A DNA stretch of 64,000 nucleotides, from positions 2,837,643 to 2,901,642 of the forward strand of contig NZ_CM004509.1 in assembly GCF_001693435.1 (NCBI RefSeq). Reading direction: 5' to 3'. Below, in pieces: positions 20,801 through 29,792 of this stretch. The notes beneath the pieces are model-generated. The model had not been told where the DNA came from and did no database searches. It saw only the letters and a list, made by a program, of their open reading frames with translations. Each line of letters opens with the position of its first letter. Position 1 is the first letter of the stretch. The position numbers were made by a program, and so were the translations under genes. This DNA is from Gilliamella sp. wkB7. GTDB taxonomy: Bacteria; Pseudomonadota; Gammaproteobacteria; Enterobacterales; Orbaceae.

Positions 20801-23800
20801 GTGCTGGTGCTAAATATATAGCTGCTTATTATGTGGCTAAACAATCATTGAGCCAAGAACAACTCGTTGGTTATTTACAACAATCTCTTCCTGAATATAT
20901 GATTCCGGCTGCGTTTGTTCATCTTGACGCTATGCCAATGAACATGAATGGTAAATTGGATCGTAAAGCGTTGCCAACACCACAGCTTCTTGATGAGAAA
21001 AACTACGTCGGTCCAACAAATGAAACTGAGGCTATTTTCTGTCAAACCTTTGCAAATATACTTGGTTTACAAGCCAATGAAATCAGTATTCATGATGATT
21101 TCTTCAAACTCGGTGGGGATAGTATTAGCAGTATCCAACTTACCAACCGAATTAAACAGGCTCTTAATTATTATCTATCAATTAAAGATATTTTCAATTT
21201 AAGAACGGTAGAAGCTTTAAGTAATCATGTGATTAATAATCGTCATGAATCAAAAGTCAGTGTGGAAACCGAACAAGGAATTTTAACGGGAACTCTTGAA
21301 CTTTCACCTATTCAACAGTGGTTCTTTAAAGAAGTCGAAGTTAGCCGATTTCCAGACTATCACCATTGGAATCAAGCATTTTTGCTTAAAGTTCCAATGC
21401 TTGACGTTGATTTACTCAAATTAAGTGTTCAAAAATTGCTTGAATATCATGATATGTTACGAGTTAATTATCATGATTCAGTTGCAACTTATCAATCACT
21501 GCCTGATAAATTGCCATTTTCTACTCAAAATATTACTGGTTGGTCGCAAGATAAGATTCACCAATTATTGACCGATTGGCAAAGTCATTTTACCTTTAAT
21601 CAAGGGGCATTATGTCATTTTGGTTATTTAATTGGTTTTGATGATAACTCTGCTCGTATACATGTTGCTGCGCATCATTTAAATATTGATGCAGTAAGTT
21701 GGCGTATCATTAAAGATGATCTAGAAGCGATTTATCAGTATTTAAGCCAACAATCATCCGTTGATGCCAATATCAATATTAAAGATATTTTAGGTGAAAA
21801 AGGTAGTAGTTATCGTCAATGGGTCAATAAACAACAACAATATTCAACGCTCATTGCCAATGCAAAAGAACCTGCTTATTGGCAAAATATATTGGCTGAT
21901 ATTAATCAGTATCATAATCACCTTGATCAACATCGTGTTGATACATTATATCAAGCCAAAATGCAGCTGTCTAAGACGCAAACATCTCGTTTACTTAGTC
22001 AGGTTAATAAGGTATATGGAACTGAAATCAACGATATTTTATTAACAGCACTTGCACAAGCGTTAAAATTGGTATTCAGTGGTAATGATCACTATATTTT
22101 ATTAGAAGGCCACGGACGAGAAGATCTCTACAATGAAATTGATATTAATAACACAGTTGGTTGGTTTACCAGTATGTATCCAGTTAAACTAATGGTGAAT
22201 AACCATAATGTTATTAATAATGTTGCCATGATTAAAGATACCTTAAGACAAATACCAAACCATGGTGTAGGTTATGGTTATTTGGTAGGTTATATTAAAC
22301 AAGCTTTACCAGCGATTAGTTTTAACTATTTAGGTCAATTTGATAGTACTGAAAAAGCTAATAAATGGCGATTTAGCGATGAAGATAGTGGTTTAGCGAT
22401 GTCTTCTAATAATCGGATGACTGACTTTTTATCTGTTAACGGCGGTATTTTGGATGATCAATTACAATTTGCTATTACAGGATACGTCAATAATGTACAC
22501 GGCGAAGCTTTAGTTACGGCCTTTACTCAACAGCTTAATGAGCTCATTGATCAATTAGTACTGATTGAACGTAGCTATTTGACACAATCTGACATTAATA
22601 ACGTGATCTCTCCAACACTGCTTAATTCATTACAGAGCGATAAAGAAATAGAAGCAATTTATCCTGCAAATAGTTTACAGCAAGGGTTTATATATCATGC
22701 TGTTTCGCAGGGAGATTCAGATAATGCTTATCGAATTCAGATGATTTGGGATTATCATAATTCACTGAATATTAATTTGCTTGAACAAGCATGGCATCTT
22801 ACGCAGCAAAAATTTCCTTCATTACGATTACGTTTTTCATGGGTAGAAGAACTGGTACAGATTATTGATAAACAATCTGATTTTGCGTGGCAATTTGTTG
22901 ATCTTAGCAATCAAACTCAAGAGCAACAACAAGTCAGCATGAATAAATTGATTAAACAAGATGAACAAATCGGTTATGATTTAATGAAAGGCCAACTATT
23001 TAGAGTGACCTTAATTAAATGTTCTGATGAGAATTATCGATGTTTATTTAATAATCATCATGCTATTTTAGATGGTTGGAGTTTACCTGTCTTACTAAAT
23101 GATGTTCATCAAAATTATTTAGCTTTATTACATCAAAAAGAGATTACTATCCAAGAAGATAGCAGTTATTTAGCTGCACAATCTTACTTACAAAGTAAAA
23201 CCAATGAGACAGCATCATTCTGGAAACAATACCTTAATGTTGAACTTGAACCTGAAAATCTAGAGAGCTTACTTAAAGCAGATTTAAGGCATATTAACTT
23301 AGCTGACCATAAATATGTTGAAAATCCACAAGAAATTTCGATAGAGATTGGTTCTCAACAATGTGAGCAATTAAAATCATTATGTAAAAACAATGAGTTT
23401 ACATTAAATGCTTTGGTTCAATATTGTTGGCATCAACAATTAAGCATTTTTGGTAATAGCAAAACTACCGTTGTTGGTATGACGGTATCGGGTCGTAATT
23501 TACCGATTGACGGTATAGAAAATTCTATCGGGCTTTATATTAATACATTACCTGTAATTTTAGAGCATAGTGATGGTAGCGTCATTGAAACCATCAAAAT
23601 GTTACAATCACACATTAATAATGTGAATAATAACAGTAATATTAATCTGATTGAATTACAAAAATCGGGTACACGTCTATTTAATTCATTATTTGTATTT
23701 GAAAATTACCCATTATCAGAAAGCGAAGAAGATGAATTAAAAATTGTGTTCCAAGGCGGTAATGAAAAACTTGATTATCCTCTCGGAATTGTGGTCTTCG

Positions 23801-26800
23801 AGGCTGCTGGTAAGCTATCGATTAAAATCAAATATGCTGGAGAACTCTTTAATGACTTAGCTATTAAACGTGTATTGAAAGGAATAGAATTAACCTTAAC
23901 ACATTTAGTTAAAAATCCAGCTATAGAGGCATCTAAGCTTAACTTATTAACTGAGCAAGAGTATGACCAATTATTCGTTAACCAACAAAAAAATATTGTT
24001 CCATTTGAACATCATAAACTCGCGAGCCAATTGTTTGAAGAGCAAGTTCAGAAAACACCTGACTCTATTGCAGTTGTTTATGAAGGAATAACATTAACTT
24101 ATCAAAGTTTGAATGAACAAGCGAATCAACTTGCAAATTATTTACGATCTCAATTATCAATCCAACCTGATGATTTAATTGCGTTATATTTAGATAAATC
24201 GCAATATATGATAGTCAGTATTTTAGCTGTGCTCAAAGCTGGGGCTGCTTATGTACCAATTAGTCCAAGCACGCCAGCAGAACGAGTAGAGTTAATTCTT
24301 AATGATACTAAAGCGAAAGGTGTGTTAACTCATGCTCATTATGCTAAAGAATTAACCCAATTAAAAACTGAATGGCAACCAGAAGTTATTGCTGTTGATG
24401 ATCCATCTATGGGTAACAAACTTTCACAGTTTGATAAACACAATGTGGTCACTTCAACACAAGCCCATCATTTGGCGTATGTTATCTATACGAGTGGTAC
24501 CACTGGACTACCAAAAGGTGTGATGATTGAACACCATGGAATAGCTAATTTAGCAACAGTTCAGCAAGACATTTTAGAACTACAATTATGTCATCATGAA
24601 CAAGATCAGAAAAACGTTCTGTGGTATTCAAATTATATTTTTGATGCACATGCTTTCGAAATATATAACGCCTTACTTAATGGTCATCAGTTGCACATTC
24701 TTTCAGAAGATAAACGTTTAGACTTTATAGCATTATCAAAATATACCCAAGATCAACATATTGATTTTGCCTTTATCCCACCAGCTTTACTAGATCAAGA
24801 TGAGCTGCTTTCAGTACCTGTTTTGACAGTGGGTGGTGAAGCTGTTAATGCTAAATTAGTGAATCGTTATTGTCAGCAGGGTATCAAGTTAATTAATGTT
24901 TATGGACCAAGTGAAACGACTGTCTGGGCTATGGCTCATCGTTATAGTAAAGATGACCTAAATACAGATTTGGGACAAGCCATTAAAAACGTTACTTTGT
25001 ATGTTCTTGATGAATATTTGCGTCCTGTACCTCCTGGTGTTATTGGTGAATTATATATCGGTGGTGCGGGTGTTGGTCGTGGTTATCTAAATAACCCTGA
25101 ATTGACAAATCAGTCATTTATCGCAAATCCATTCCAAACCAGTGAGGAAAAAGCGCAAAATTATAATGCTCGAATTTATAAAACGGGCGATCTGGTTCGT
25201 TATTTACCAAACGGTCATATTGAATATATTGGTCGTAATGATTTTCAGGTTAAAATCCGCGGTTTCAGAATTGAATTAGGTGAGATTGAAACAAGATTAA
25301 TCAGCCATCCTCAAATTAAGCAGGTACTTGTTGTGGCGCTGACTAATAATCAAGGTAATAAATATCTTGCTGCTTATTATGTATCTGATTCAGCCCTAGA
25401 TCAGACTGAATTAACCAGCTATTTAGAACAAACATTACCTGAATATATGGTTCCGGCAGCCTTTGTACATCTAACGGTTATGCCTGTTAATGTGAATGGC
25501 AAAATTGATCGTAAAGCATTGCCAATGCCTAATTTTGTTATGCAAGAAAGTTATGTTGCTCCTAGTACAGTGACTGAACAACAGTTAGTTGCAGATATTG
25601 CTGAACTATTAGGGATGGATATCGACTCAATTAGTGTGGTCGATGACTTCTTTAGATTAGGTGGTAATAGTATTTTAGCTATTAAATTGTCAAGTAAAAT
25701 AGCTAAAACTTTTGAACGTGATGTGCGTGTGGGTGATATTTTTACCTATCGTACTATTCAGGAAATTGCGAAATTTATTGATAGTAATCACCAAAAACGT
25801 CAATCAATTACCATACAACAGGTGGCTAATGAACAAGAACAGAGATTATCCTTTGCGCAGGAACGTTTATGGTTTATTGATTGTTATGAAGGGGGTAGCA
25901 ACGCCTACAATATACCATTGGTATTTAAACTTCTGCCAGAGACTAATATCTCGTTTGTTGAGCAAGCGTTACAAGAAATTGTTGAGCGCCATGAAGTATT
26001 GCGTTCATTAATTAAAAATACCACAGATGGTGTTGCCTACCAACAAGTGATAAGTTTGCAACAGCAACCGTTAGCAATCGAAAATCATTATTGTGATAGT
26101 CAAGCTGAATTAGATAAAGCGATTCATAATCATGTATACAAAGTATTCATGTTATCTCAGGAGTTACCGATTTCGATTTGTCGCTATCAATTAGCTCAAG
26201 AGAATTATATGAGTATTGTGATCCATCATATTGCATTTGATGGTTGGTCAATTGATCTGTTCATTAATGAGTTCAGACAGTTATATCAATACTATGAGGC
26301 TTTATCTTTAGGTGATAGTAATCAAGCGGTTGCATTTAACTTACCACCTGTCGAAGTGCAATATAAAGACTTTGCTTTATGGCAACGGCAGTATTTACAA
26401 GGTGATATTTTGAATCAGCAATTGCGGTTCTGGCAAGATCAACTAGCTGATTTTGAACCGCTTAATTTGCCAACTGACTATGTTCGTCCGCAGCAAATTG
26501 ATTATACTGGTCAAAATCTCATGTTTGAGCTTGATTATGATATCAGCCAACAAATACGTTCATTAGCAAAAGAACTTAATGTTAGTGTTTATTCAGTGCT
26601 ACTTAGTGGTTTCTATTTACTACTTAGTTCATTTAGCAATCAAAAAGATATTATCATTGGTTCACCAATTGCTGGAAGACATTATCAGGGTACAGAAAAT
26701 ACCATAGGCTTCTTTGTTAATACATTAGCATTAAGAAAATGTATTGAACCAAGCGACAGCCTAAAAATGTTCATTTTGCAGACCAGTGAATTAATTACAC

Positions 26801-29727
26801 AAGCTCAACAATATCAAGATCTACCATTTGAGCGCTTAGTTGATGCTTTATCGATTGAAAAAGATACCTCAAGGCATCCTATTTTCCAAGTAATGTTTGG
26901 CGTACAGTCATTTGGTGAAGACGGGAAAGAGGATAATTTATTGCAACGTTATTATAATGACAATGCAAGTTATCAAGCTGCTAAGTTTGATATGACCGTA
27001 ATGCTTGATGATTCTAAACCAGCGATAACTGGCTTGTTCAATTATGCTACTAAACTCTATAAGCCGCAGACTATTGAACACTATATCACTATTTATGAAT
27101 CAATCTTGCAACAATTTACAAAGATGTATCAACAGCAACAAGCTCTGACAGACTTACGTCTGATTGATAACTTAACTTATCAAAAAGTGATCTTTGATTG
27201 GAATAAGACGCGTTGCGATTATCCAACCGATGTGACAATGCATCAATTGTTTGAAAGACAAGTATTAAGAACACCAAATAATCTAGCTTTAGTTTATGAA
27301 AATGATCGCTTGACCTATCAAGAGCTTAATGAACAAGCTAATCAGCTAGCACATTATTTGCGAGAAAACTTTAATATTCAGCCTGATGATTTGGTGGCGA
27401 TCTGTCTTGAACGTTGTAAATATATGTTGGTAAGTATCTTAGCTATCTTGAAGGCAGGAGGGGCTTATGTACCAATGGATCCTAATATGCCAGAAGATCG
27501 TCTCAGTTATATGATAGAAGATACCAAAGCTAAGGTTGTATTAACGACTAACTTAAGTTACGAAAAGATCAATTCTTTAGTTTCTAAGGATCAAGTTGCA
27601 TTGAACTTGCAATCCTCACAAACTATTGATTGCTTGAGTAAATATCCAACAACTAATCCAACGCCATTGGCACAACCTAAAAACTTAGCTTACGTAATTT
27701 ATACCAGCGGTACGACTGGTAAGCCAAAAGGTGTAATGTTAGAGCACCAAGGTGCGGTTAACCGTATTATTTGGATGAATAACGAGTATCCGATTACTGA
27801 AAAGGATCATATTTTACAAAAAACAAATTATACCTTTGATGTTTCGGTGTGGGAGCTATTTTGGGCGAATTGGTATGGTGCTTGTATTGTTTTTGCTCAT
27901 TCAGAACTTTATAAAGATAATGTTTATCTTGCAGAGTTGATTGAAGCTGAACAAATCACCGTATTACATTTTGTGCCATCTATGTTAGTTGCATTTGTGG
28001 AAACATTAGAAGCGCAACCTAATTTGGTTCCTAAAGTTCAGGGATTAAAATATCTGTTCTGTAGTGGTGAAGCACTTAATCTTTATGAAGTGAAAAAATG
28101 TCAAGTGTTGATGCCAAACTGTGAGGTACATAATCTTTATGGACCAACAGAAGCAACCATTGATGTCCTTTATTATGATTGTAACAATCCGAATATTTCA
28201 CAAGTATTAATCGGTAAACCTATTGCTAATACTTCGGCTTATGTTCTTAATGAATTATTACAGCCAGTACCTATTGGCGGAATAGGTGAGTTGTATGTCG
28301 GTGGTGATAATGTCGCTAGAGGTTATCTAAATAACATTCCATTATCAAATGAACGTTTTATTGCTAATCCGTTCCAAACGGAAGCAGAAAAAGCACAAGA
28401 TTACAACGGTCGAATTTATAAAACCGGCGATCTTGTTCGTTCTTTAGCTGATGGTAATATTGAGTATTTAGGTCGTAATGACTTCCAAGTTAAAATTCGC
28501 GGATTCAGAATTGAACTAGGTGAAATTGAAGCTCGATTAACCCAATATAATGGAATTAAACATAGCATTGTTATCGCTTATGAACAGGCTTCGGGCAGTA
28601 AGTATTTGGTTGCTTATTATCTTGCTAATGAGGAGATTGATAGCCAATTATTACAAGCTCATTTAAATGAAACTTTACCGGGATATATGATTCCGTCAGC
28701 ATTTATATATTTAACTGAATTACCAATTACTTCAAATGGTAAGTTAAATCGTCGAGCTCTACCAAAACCAGAGCTTACCGATAAGGTTGAGTATGTCGCG
28801 CCAGAAAATGATGCTGAAAGAAGATTATGTGACATCTTTGCTAATATCCTTAAAATTCCTGCTGAAGAAATTAGTATGCATGATAGTTTCTTCCGATTAG
28901 GTGGTAATAGTATCTTGGCTATGATGCTTAATAACCGAATTAATGATGCGTTTAAAGTTAAAATGCGTTTAGTTGATATTTTAAGTGTCAACACAATTCG
29001 GGAATTAGCGAAAAAAATCTCAACGGCTAAACAGCAGTTTAATCCTATTGTGGAATTAAGAGTTGATCATGAAAAACCACAAATTTTTATGATTCACCCT
29101 GGATTAGGCGGATGTGATGTTTATCAATCATTAGCGAATAAGTTATCTTCAAAATACAGTTGTTTTGGTGTAGATTCTTACAATTTATATCATGACAAAC
29201 CTATTGAGGATCTCAATGTATTAGCGCAATATTATTTGGATCATATCAATAAAGTTGCAACGAAAGAACAGCCAATCAAATTACTTGGTTGGTCTTTAGG
29301 TGGCAACATTGCGTTACAAATCGCAGTACTACTTGAGCAGCAAGGAATCGAAAAGATTGAAGTTTATCTATTGGATACTTGGCTATTAAAAGAGCAGGAT
29401 TTAGAACAATATAATCATCCAGTAAACATTACTCATGCTATGGATCGATTAAATCTACCTGCGCATGTACGCGATCAGATTGAGGTTTATGCAAAAATTG
29501 ATAACAAGCTCGTTATACAGCCAATATCTGCTCAATTGAAACACACTCAAGTTGTGTTGTTTAAAGCTGAACAGATTGAACAAGGTAGAGATTTAGCTGA
29601 AAAATATGTATTAAATAATATTGATACTTATTTGCAGGATAATTCTCAATTAAAATTGGTTAAGTTAGATTGTGATCACTACACAATTTTATCTCATGAA
29701 CAAGAGATCTTAGCTCAAATTTTATAA
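14845..29727 (+). CDS. Four-module non-ribosomal peptide synthetase with internal epimerase and terminal thioesterase
   Basis: A 4960-residue cytoplasmic assembly line, C-A-T-C-A-T-E-C-A-T-C-A-T-TE. C1 (about 1-440, HHxxxDG at H132-D137) looks like a starter condensation domain, so a fatty acyl cap is likely. A1 (Y613 in YTSGTTG, D661 code start), T1 S1015. C2 (H1200), A2 (Y1694, D1739), T2 S2093 in GGDSI. Epimerase (HHxxxD H2277-D2282, EGHGRE at 2421). C3 (H2738) begins YPANSLQQGFIYHA, the pattern of domains that accept a D residue. A3 (Y3215, D3267), T3 S3609. C4 (H3794). A4 (Y4286, D4332) has code D-V-W-H-F-S-L-I-D-K, serine. T4 S4689. TE: S4817, D4844, H4945. All four A10 lysines are present. 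No broken catalytic motif was seen. A1-A3 codes read DAYLLGATLK, DGYCFGAVFK, DAFFTGVVWK: hydrophobic, exact residue unknown. Predicted product: acyl-X-D-X-X-Ser, released or cyclised by the TE. No MbtH gene in the window. Confidence 0.95.
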   Translation: MKEIKLTPYQSIFYYEWLANPSRSDYNIVSDNIISGELNREKLFESFMNIISEHFVFRSFIVNQDDGIFWKKRESITEEDLKTLLVYHDQPLSNEDISKIVSEPFDLEKDIPARFHIIQIGHQQYRTILVFHHILVDGVSTQEFWDKLGQYYNDIPYELPSYEVQAQMHQKLNDSYHEILTTQKQQMEDFWKEELQDVKNIDFTFLKLSTEKPKQSNQFKPYISEFTFSYDENIYNQVKAIRRKHKITPYLFGQLVMALLLNKMTSQTAIPLVYPIAFNEGKELIYGAHINTLPVVYHFEENSTLESVIQNILVHYKKVKQTGAKYLPIYDIMQFAENPNILDVAFVQTFVRDHKMNLNGMIDGAVNHEFQIDLSNKLVFEQEEHNNRINYRVKFSEQQLDKQLVEQLVMFYQRLFIKLLNYLSNDQADILVNDIELLNEDDLKVLIHDINQTQQPYKSDKIIAQLFEEQCQKTPNNTAVFFEQIEMSYSELNNKANQFAHYLQDHFSIKPNDLVGLYLDRTEQIIVAILAVLKSGAAYVPIDPTAPDERNKYILEDANIRAVITHSHYIDKLNVLMPAVESVPVDDPSFIATLQNYSTDNTIIETKPNDLAYVIYTSGTTGNPKGTLIEQHSVNRLIVDANYVEVDESDRIVCIAGYHFDASIYEIFSALLNGAGVVITAKENLLDLDKFNQLIEQYHITNFLAISTFFNTLVDAQLPNLAKLRYILAGGEALSAVHVNKFLKLYPNVNLVNAYGPTETTTLATTYLTNQSQTSFGNNVPIGVPLPNTSVYVLNPQRRPLPIGCIGELYIGGAGVGRGYLNNVEMTNKVFIENPFQTEDERKQNYNDRIYKTGDLVRLLPDGNIEYIGRNDFQVKIRGFRIELGEIEAQLMMHPQIKQATVLALNNQSGYKYLAAYYVSDNELDSAELAAYLINLLPEYMVPSTFVHLLVMPVTINGKIDQRALPKPVLLTQTSYVAPSSTSEHKIVDAIASLLGFEATAISVTDDFFRLGGNSILAIKLSSKLTREFDRSIRVADIFTFRTAQKIAQFIDKNQEKRQSISVMPVDHIEQQLLSFAQERLWFIDSYEGGSNAYNVPLVFKLTSTTDINLLEKAIYAIIERHEVLRSLIKTNAQGIGYQQVIDLQQFPWKINKQKCSSKAELEAAIYEDLHRTFILSEELPIYVCCYQFAGDSYLSIVIHHIAFDGWSTDIFLDELVNLYHYVTALSQGDNQYAETLRLPAVEVQYKDFALWQRNLLKGDFLNNQLNFWKGQLEDFEQLNLPTDYPRPREIDYTGHDIPFELNEQISQQIRSLANELNVSVYSVLLSGFYLLLGTFSNQKDVVVGSPIAGRNYSGIENTIGFFVNTIALRKCIDPKDSLKSFILQTSELVTQAQQYQDLPFERLVDALAIEKDSSRNPIFQVMFGVQSFGSAIHNGKTEELLTLYQSEIVNYQSAKFDMTVMLDDSKSAITGLFNYACKLYRKETIEHYITIYQTILEQFAQMCESEQSLTEMRLVDAATFNKLIFDKNKPFQSYARDKSIAELFEEKAQQVPDHIAVIFQNTELSYQEINEQANQLARYLKEHFDIKPNDLIGLYLDRSQYILICFLAILKAGGAYVPMDPNAPDTRNEFIIQDAQVKAVLTTENHCEKVTNLAPNVSILAVDQADFVDNLKHYAKDNLLIKVKPHDLVYVIYTSGTTGNPKGTLIEHQNLNNFIVNANYVKINSNDRLLSISGYQFDGSVYDLYTPLLNGVTLVIVEKETFLDLEQFNKLIGDKKITNFCCTTTFFNALVDNEVANLKLLNYIFVGGEALSAYHVNKCHQLYPHVNVVNAYGPTETTVFTVSYLTNLAQEPFTYSVPIGKALTNVSLYILDEQRRPVPEGAIGELYVGGDGVGRGYLHKPELTDKVFIQNPFQTVVEKAQNYNARIYKTGDLVRYLADGNIDYIGRNDFQVKIRGFRIELAEIETCLVNHPDIQQAAVLALKNSAGAKYIAAYYVAKQSLSQEQLVGYLQQSLPEYMIPAAFVHLDAMPMNMNGKLDRKALPTPQLLDEKNYVGPTNETEAIFCQTFANILGLQANEISIHDDFFKLGGDSISSIQLTNRIKQALNYYLSIKDIFNLRTVEALSNHVINNRHESKVSVETEQGILTGTLELSPIQQWFFKEVEVSRFPDYHHWNQAFLLKVPMLDVDLLKLSVQKLLEYHDMLRVNYHDSVATYQSLPDKLPFSTQNITGWSQDKIHQLLTDWQSHFTFNQGALCHFGYLIGFDDNSARIHVAAHHLNIDAVSWRIIKDDLEAIYQYLSQQSSVDANINIKDILGEKGSSYRQWVNKQQQYSTLIANAKEPAYWQNILADINQYHNHLDQHRVDTLYQAKMQLSKTQTSRLLSQVNKVYGTEINDILLTALAQALKLVFSGNDHYILLEGHGREDLYNEIDINNTVGWFTSMYPVKLMVNNHNVINNVAMIKDTLRQIPNHGVGYGYLVGYIKQALPAISFNYLGQFDSTEKANKWRFSDEDSGLAMSSNNRMTDFLSVNGGILDDQLQFAITGYVNNVHGEALVTAFTQQLNELIDQLVLIERSYLTQSDINNVISPTLLNSLQSDKEIEAIYPANSLQQGFIYHAVSQGDSDNAYRIQMIWDYHNSLNINLLEQAWHLTQQKFPSLRLRFSWVEELVQIIDKQSDFAWQFVDLSNQTQEQQQVSMNKLIKQDEQIGYDLMKGQLFRVTLIKCSDENYRCLFNNHHAILDGWSLPVLLNDVHQNYLALLHQKEITIQEDSSYLAAQSYLQSKTNETASFWKQYLNVELEPENLESLLKADLRHINLADHKYVENPQEISIEIGSQQCEQLKSLCKNNEFTLNALVQYCWHQQLSIFGNSKTTVVGMTVSGRNLPIDGIENSIGLYINTLPVILEHSDGSVIETIKMLQSHINNVNNNSNINLIELQKSGTRLFNSLFVFENYPLSESEEDELKIVFQGGNEKLDYPLGIVVFEAAGKLSIKIKYAGELFNDLAIKRVLKGIELTLTHLVKNPAIEASKLNLLTEQEYDQLFVNQQKNIVPFEHHKLASQLFEEQVQKTPDSIAVVYEGITLTYQSLNEQANQLANYLRSQLSIQPDDLIALYLDKSQYMIVSILAVLKAGAAYVPISPSTPAERVELILNDTKAKGVLTHAHYAKELTQLKTEWQPEVIAVDDPSMGNKLSQFDKHNVVTSTQAHHLAYVIYTSGTTGLPKGVMIEHHGIANLATVQQDILELQLCHHEQDQKNVLWYSNYIFDAHAFEIYNALLNGHQLHILSEDKRLDFIALSKYTQDQHIDFAFIPPALLDQDELLSVPVLTVGGEAVNAKLVNRYCQQGIKLINVYGPSETTVWAMAHRYSKDDLNTDLGQAIKNVTLYVLDEYLRPVPPGVIGELYIGGAGVGRGYLNNPELTNQSFIANPFQTSEEKAQNYNARIYKTGDLVRYLPNGHIEYIGRNDFQVKIRGFRIELGEIETRLISHPQIKQVLVVALTNNQGNKYLAAYYVSDSALDQTELTSYLEQTLPEYMVPAAFVHLTVMPVNVNGKIDRKALPMPNFVMQESYVAPSTVTEQQLVADIAELLGMDIDSISVVDDFFRLGGNSILAIKLSSKIAKTFERDVRVGDIFTYRTIQEIAKFIDSNHQKRQSITIQQVANEQEQRLSFAQERLWFIDCYEGGSNAYNIPLVFKLLPETNISFVEQALQEIVERHEVLRSLIKNTTDGVAYQQVISLQQQPLAIENHYCDSQAELDKAIHNHVYKVFMLSQELPISICRYQLAQENYMSIVIHHIAFDGWSIDLFINEFRQLYQYYEALSLGDSNQAVAFNLPPVEVQYKDFALWQRQYLQGDILNQQLRFWQDQLADFEPLNLPTDYVRPQQIDYTGQNLMFELDYDISQQIRSLAKELNVSVYSVLLSGFYLLLSSFSNQKDIIIGSPIAGRHYQGTENTIGFFVNTLALRKCIEPSDSLKMFILQTSELITQAQQYQDLPFERLVDALSIEKDTSRHPIFQVMFGVQSFGEDGKEDNLLQRYYNDNASYQAAKFDMTVMLDDSKPAITGLFNYATKLYKPQTIEHYITIYESILQQFTKMYQQQQALTDLRLIDNLTYQKVIFDWNKTRCDYPTDVTMHQLFERQVLRTPNNLALVYENDRLTYQELNEQANQLAHYLRENFNIQPDDLVAICLERCKYMLVSILAILKAGGAYVPMDPNMPEDRLSYMIEDTKAKVVLTTNLSYEKINSLVSKDQVALNLQSSQTIDCLSKYPTTNPTPLAQPKNLAYVIYTSGTTGKPKGVMLEHQGAVNRIIWMNNEYPITEKDHILQKTNYTFDVSVWELFWANWYGACIVFAHSELYKDNVYLAELIEAEQITVLHFVPSMLVAFVETLEAQPNLVPKVQGLKYLFCSGEALNLYEVKKCQVLMPNCEVHNLYGPTEATIDVLYYDCNNPNISQVLIGKPIANTSAYVLNELLQPVPIGGIGELYVGGDNVARGYLNNIPLSNERFIANPFQTEAEKAQDYNGRIYKTGDLVRSLADGNIEYLGRNDFQVKIRGFRIELGEIEARLTQYNGIKHSIVIAYEQASGSKYLVAYYLANEEIDSQLLQAHLNETLPGYMIPSAFIYLTELPITSNGKLNRRALPKPELTDKVEYVAPENDAERRLCDIFANILKIPAEEISMHDSFFRLGGNSILAMMLNNRINDAFKVKMRLVDILSVNTIRELAKKISTAKQQFNPIVELRVDHEKPQIFMIHPGLGGCDVYQSLANKLSSKYSCFGVDSYNLYHDKPIEDLNVLAQYYLDHINKVATKEQPIKLLGWSLGGNIALQIAVLLEQQGIEKIEVYLLDTWLLKEQDLEQYNHPVNITHAMDRLNLPAHVRDQIEVYAKIDNKLVIQPISAQLKHTQVVLFKAEQIEQGRDLAEKYVLNNIDTYLQDNSQLKLVKLDCDHYTILSHEQEILAQIL

Positions 29728-29741
29728 CCTTAATATTAACT

Positions 29742-29781
29742 ATCCCCTTAAAATAAACCTTATTTTAAGGGGATGCTTTTT
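29742..29781 (+). terminator. Strong hairpin between the NRPS gene and the PPTase gene
   Basis: Perfect 15-bp stem ATCCCCTTAAAATAA/TTATTTTAAGGGGAT with an ACC loop, followed by GCTTTTT. It lies 15 bases past the NRPS stop and 12-19 bases before the PPTase start, so it probably separates the two transcripts partly, or stabilises the end of the 15-kb message. Confidence 0.8.
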
Positions 29782-29792
29782 AGGTAAAGATA

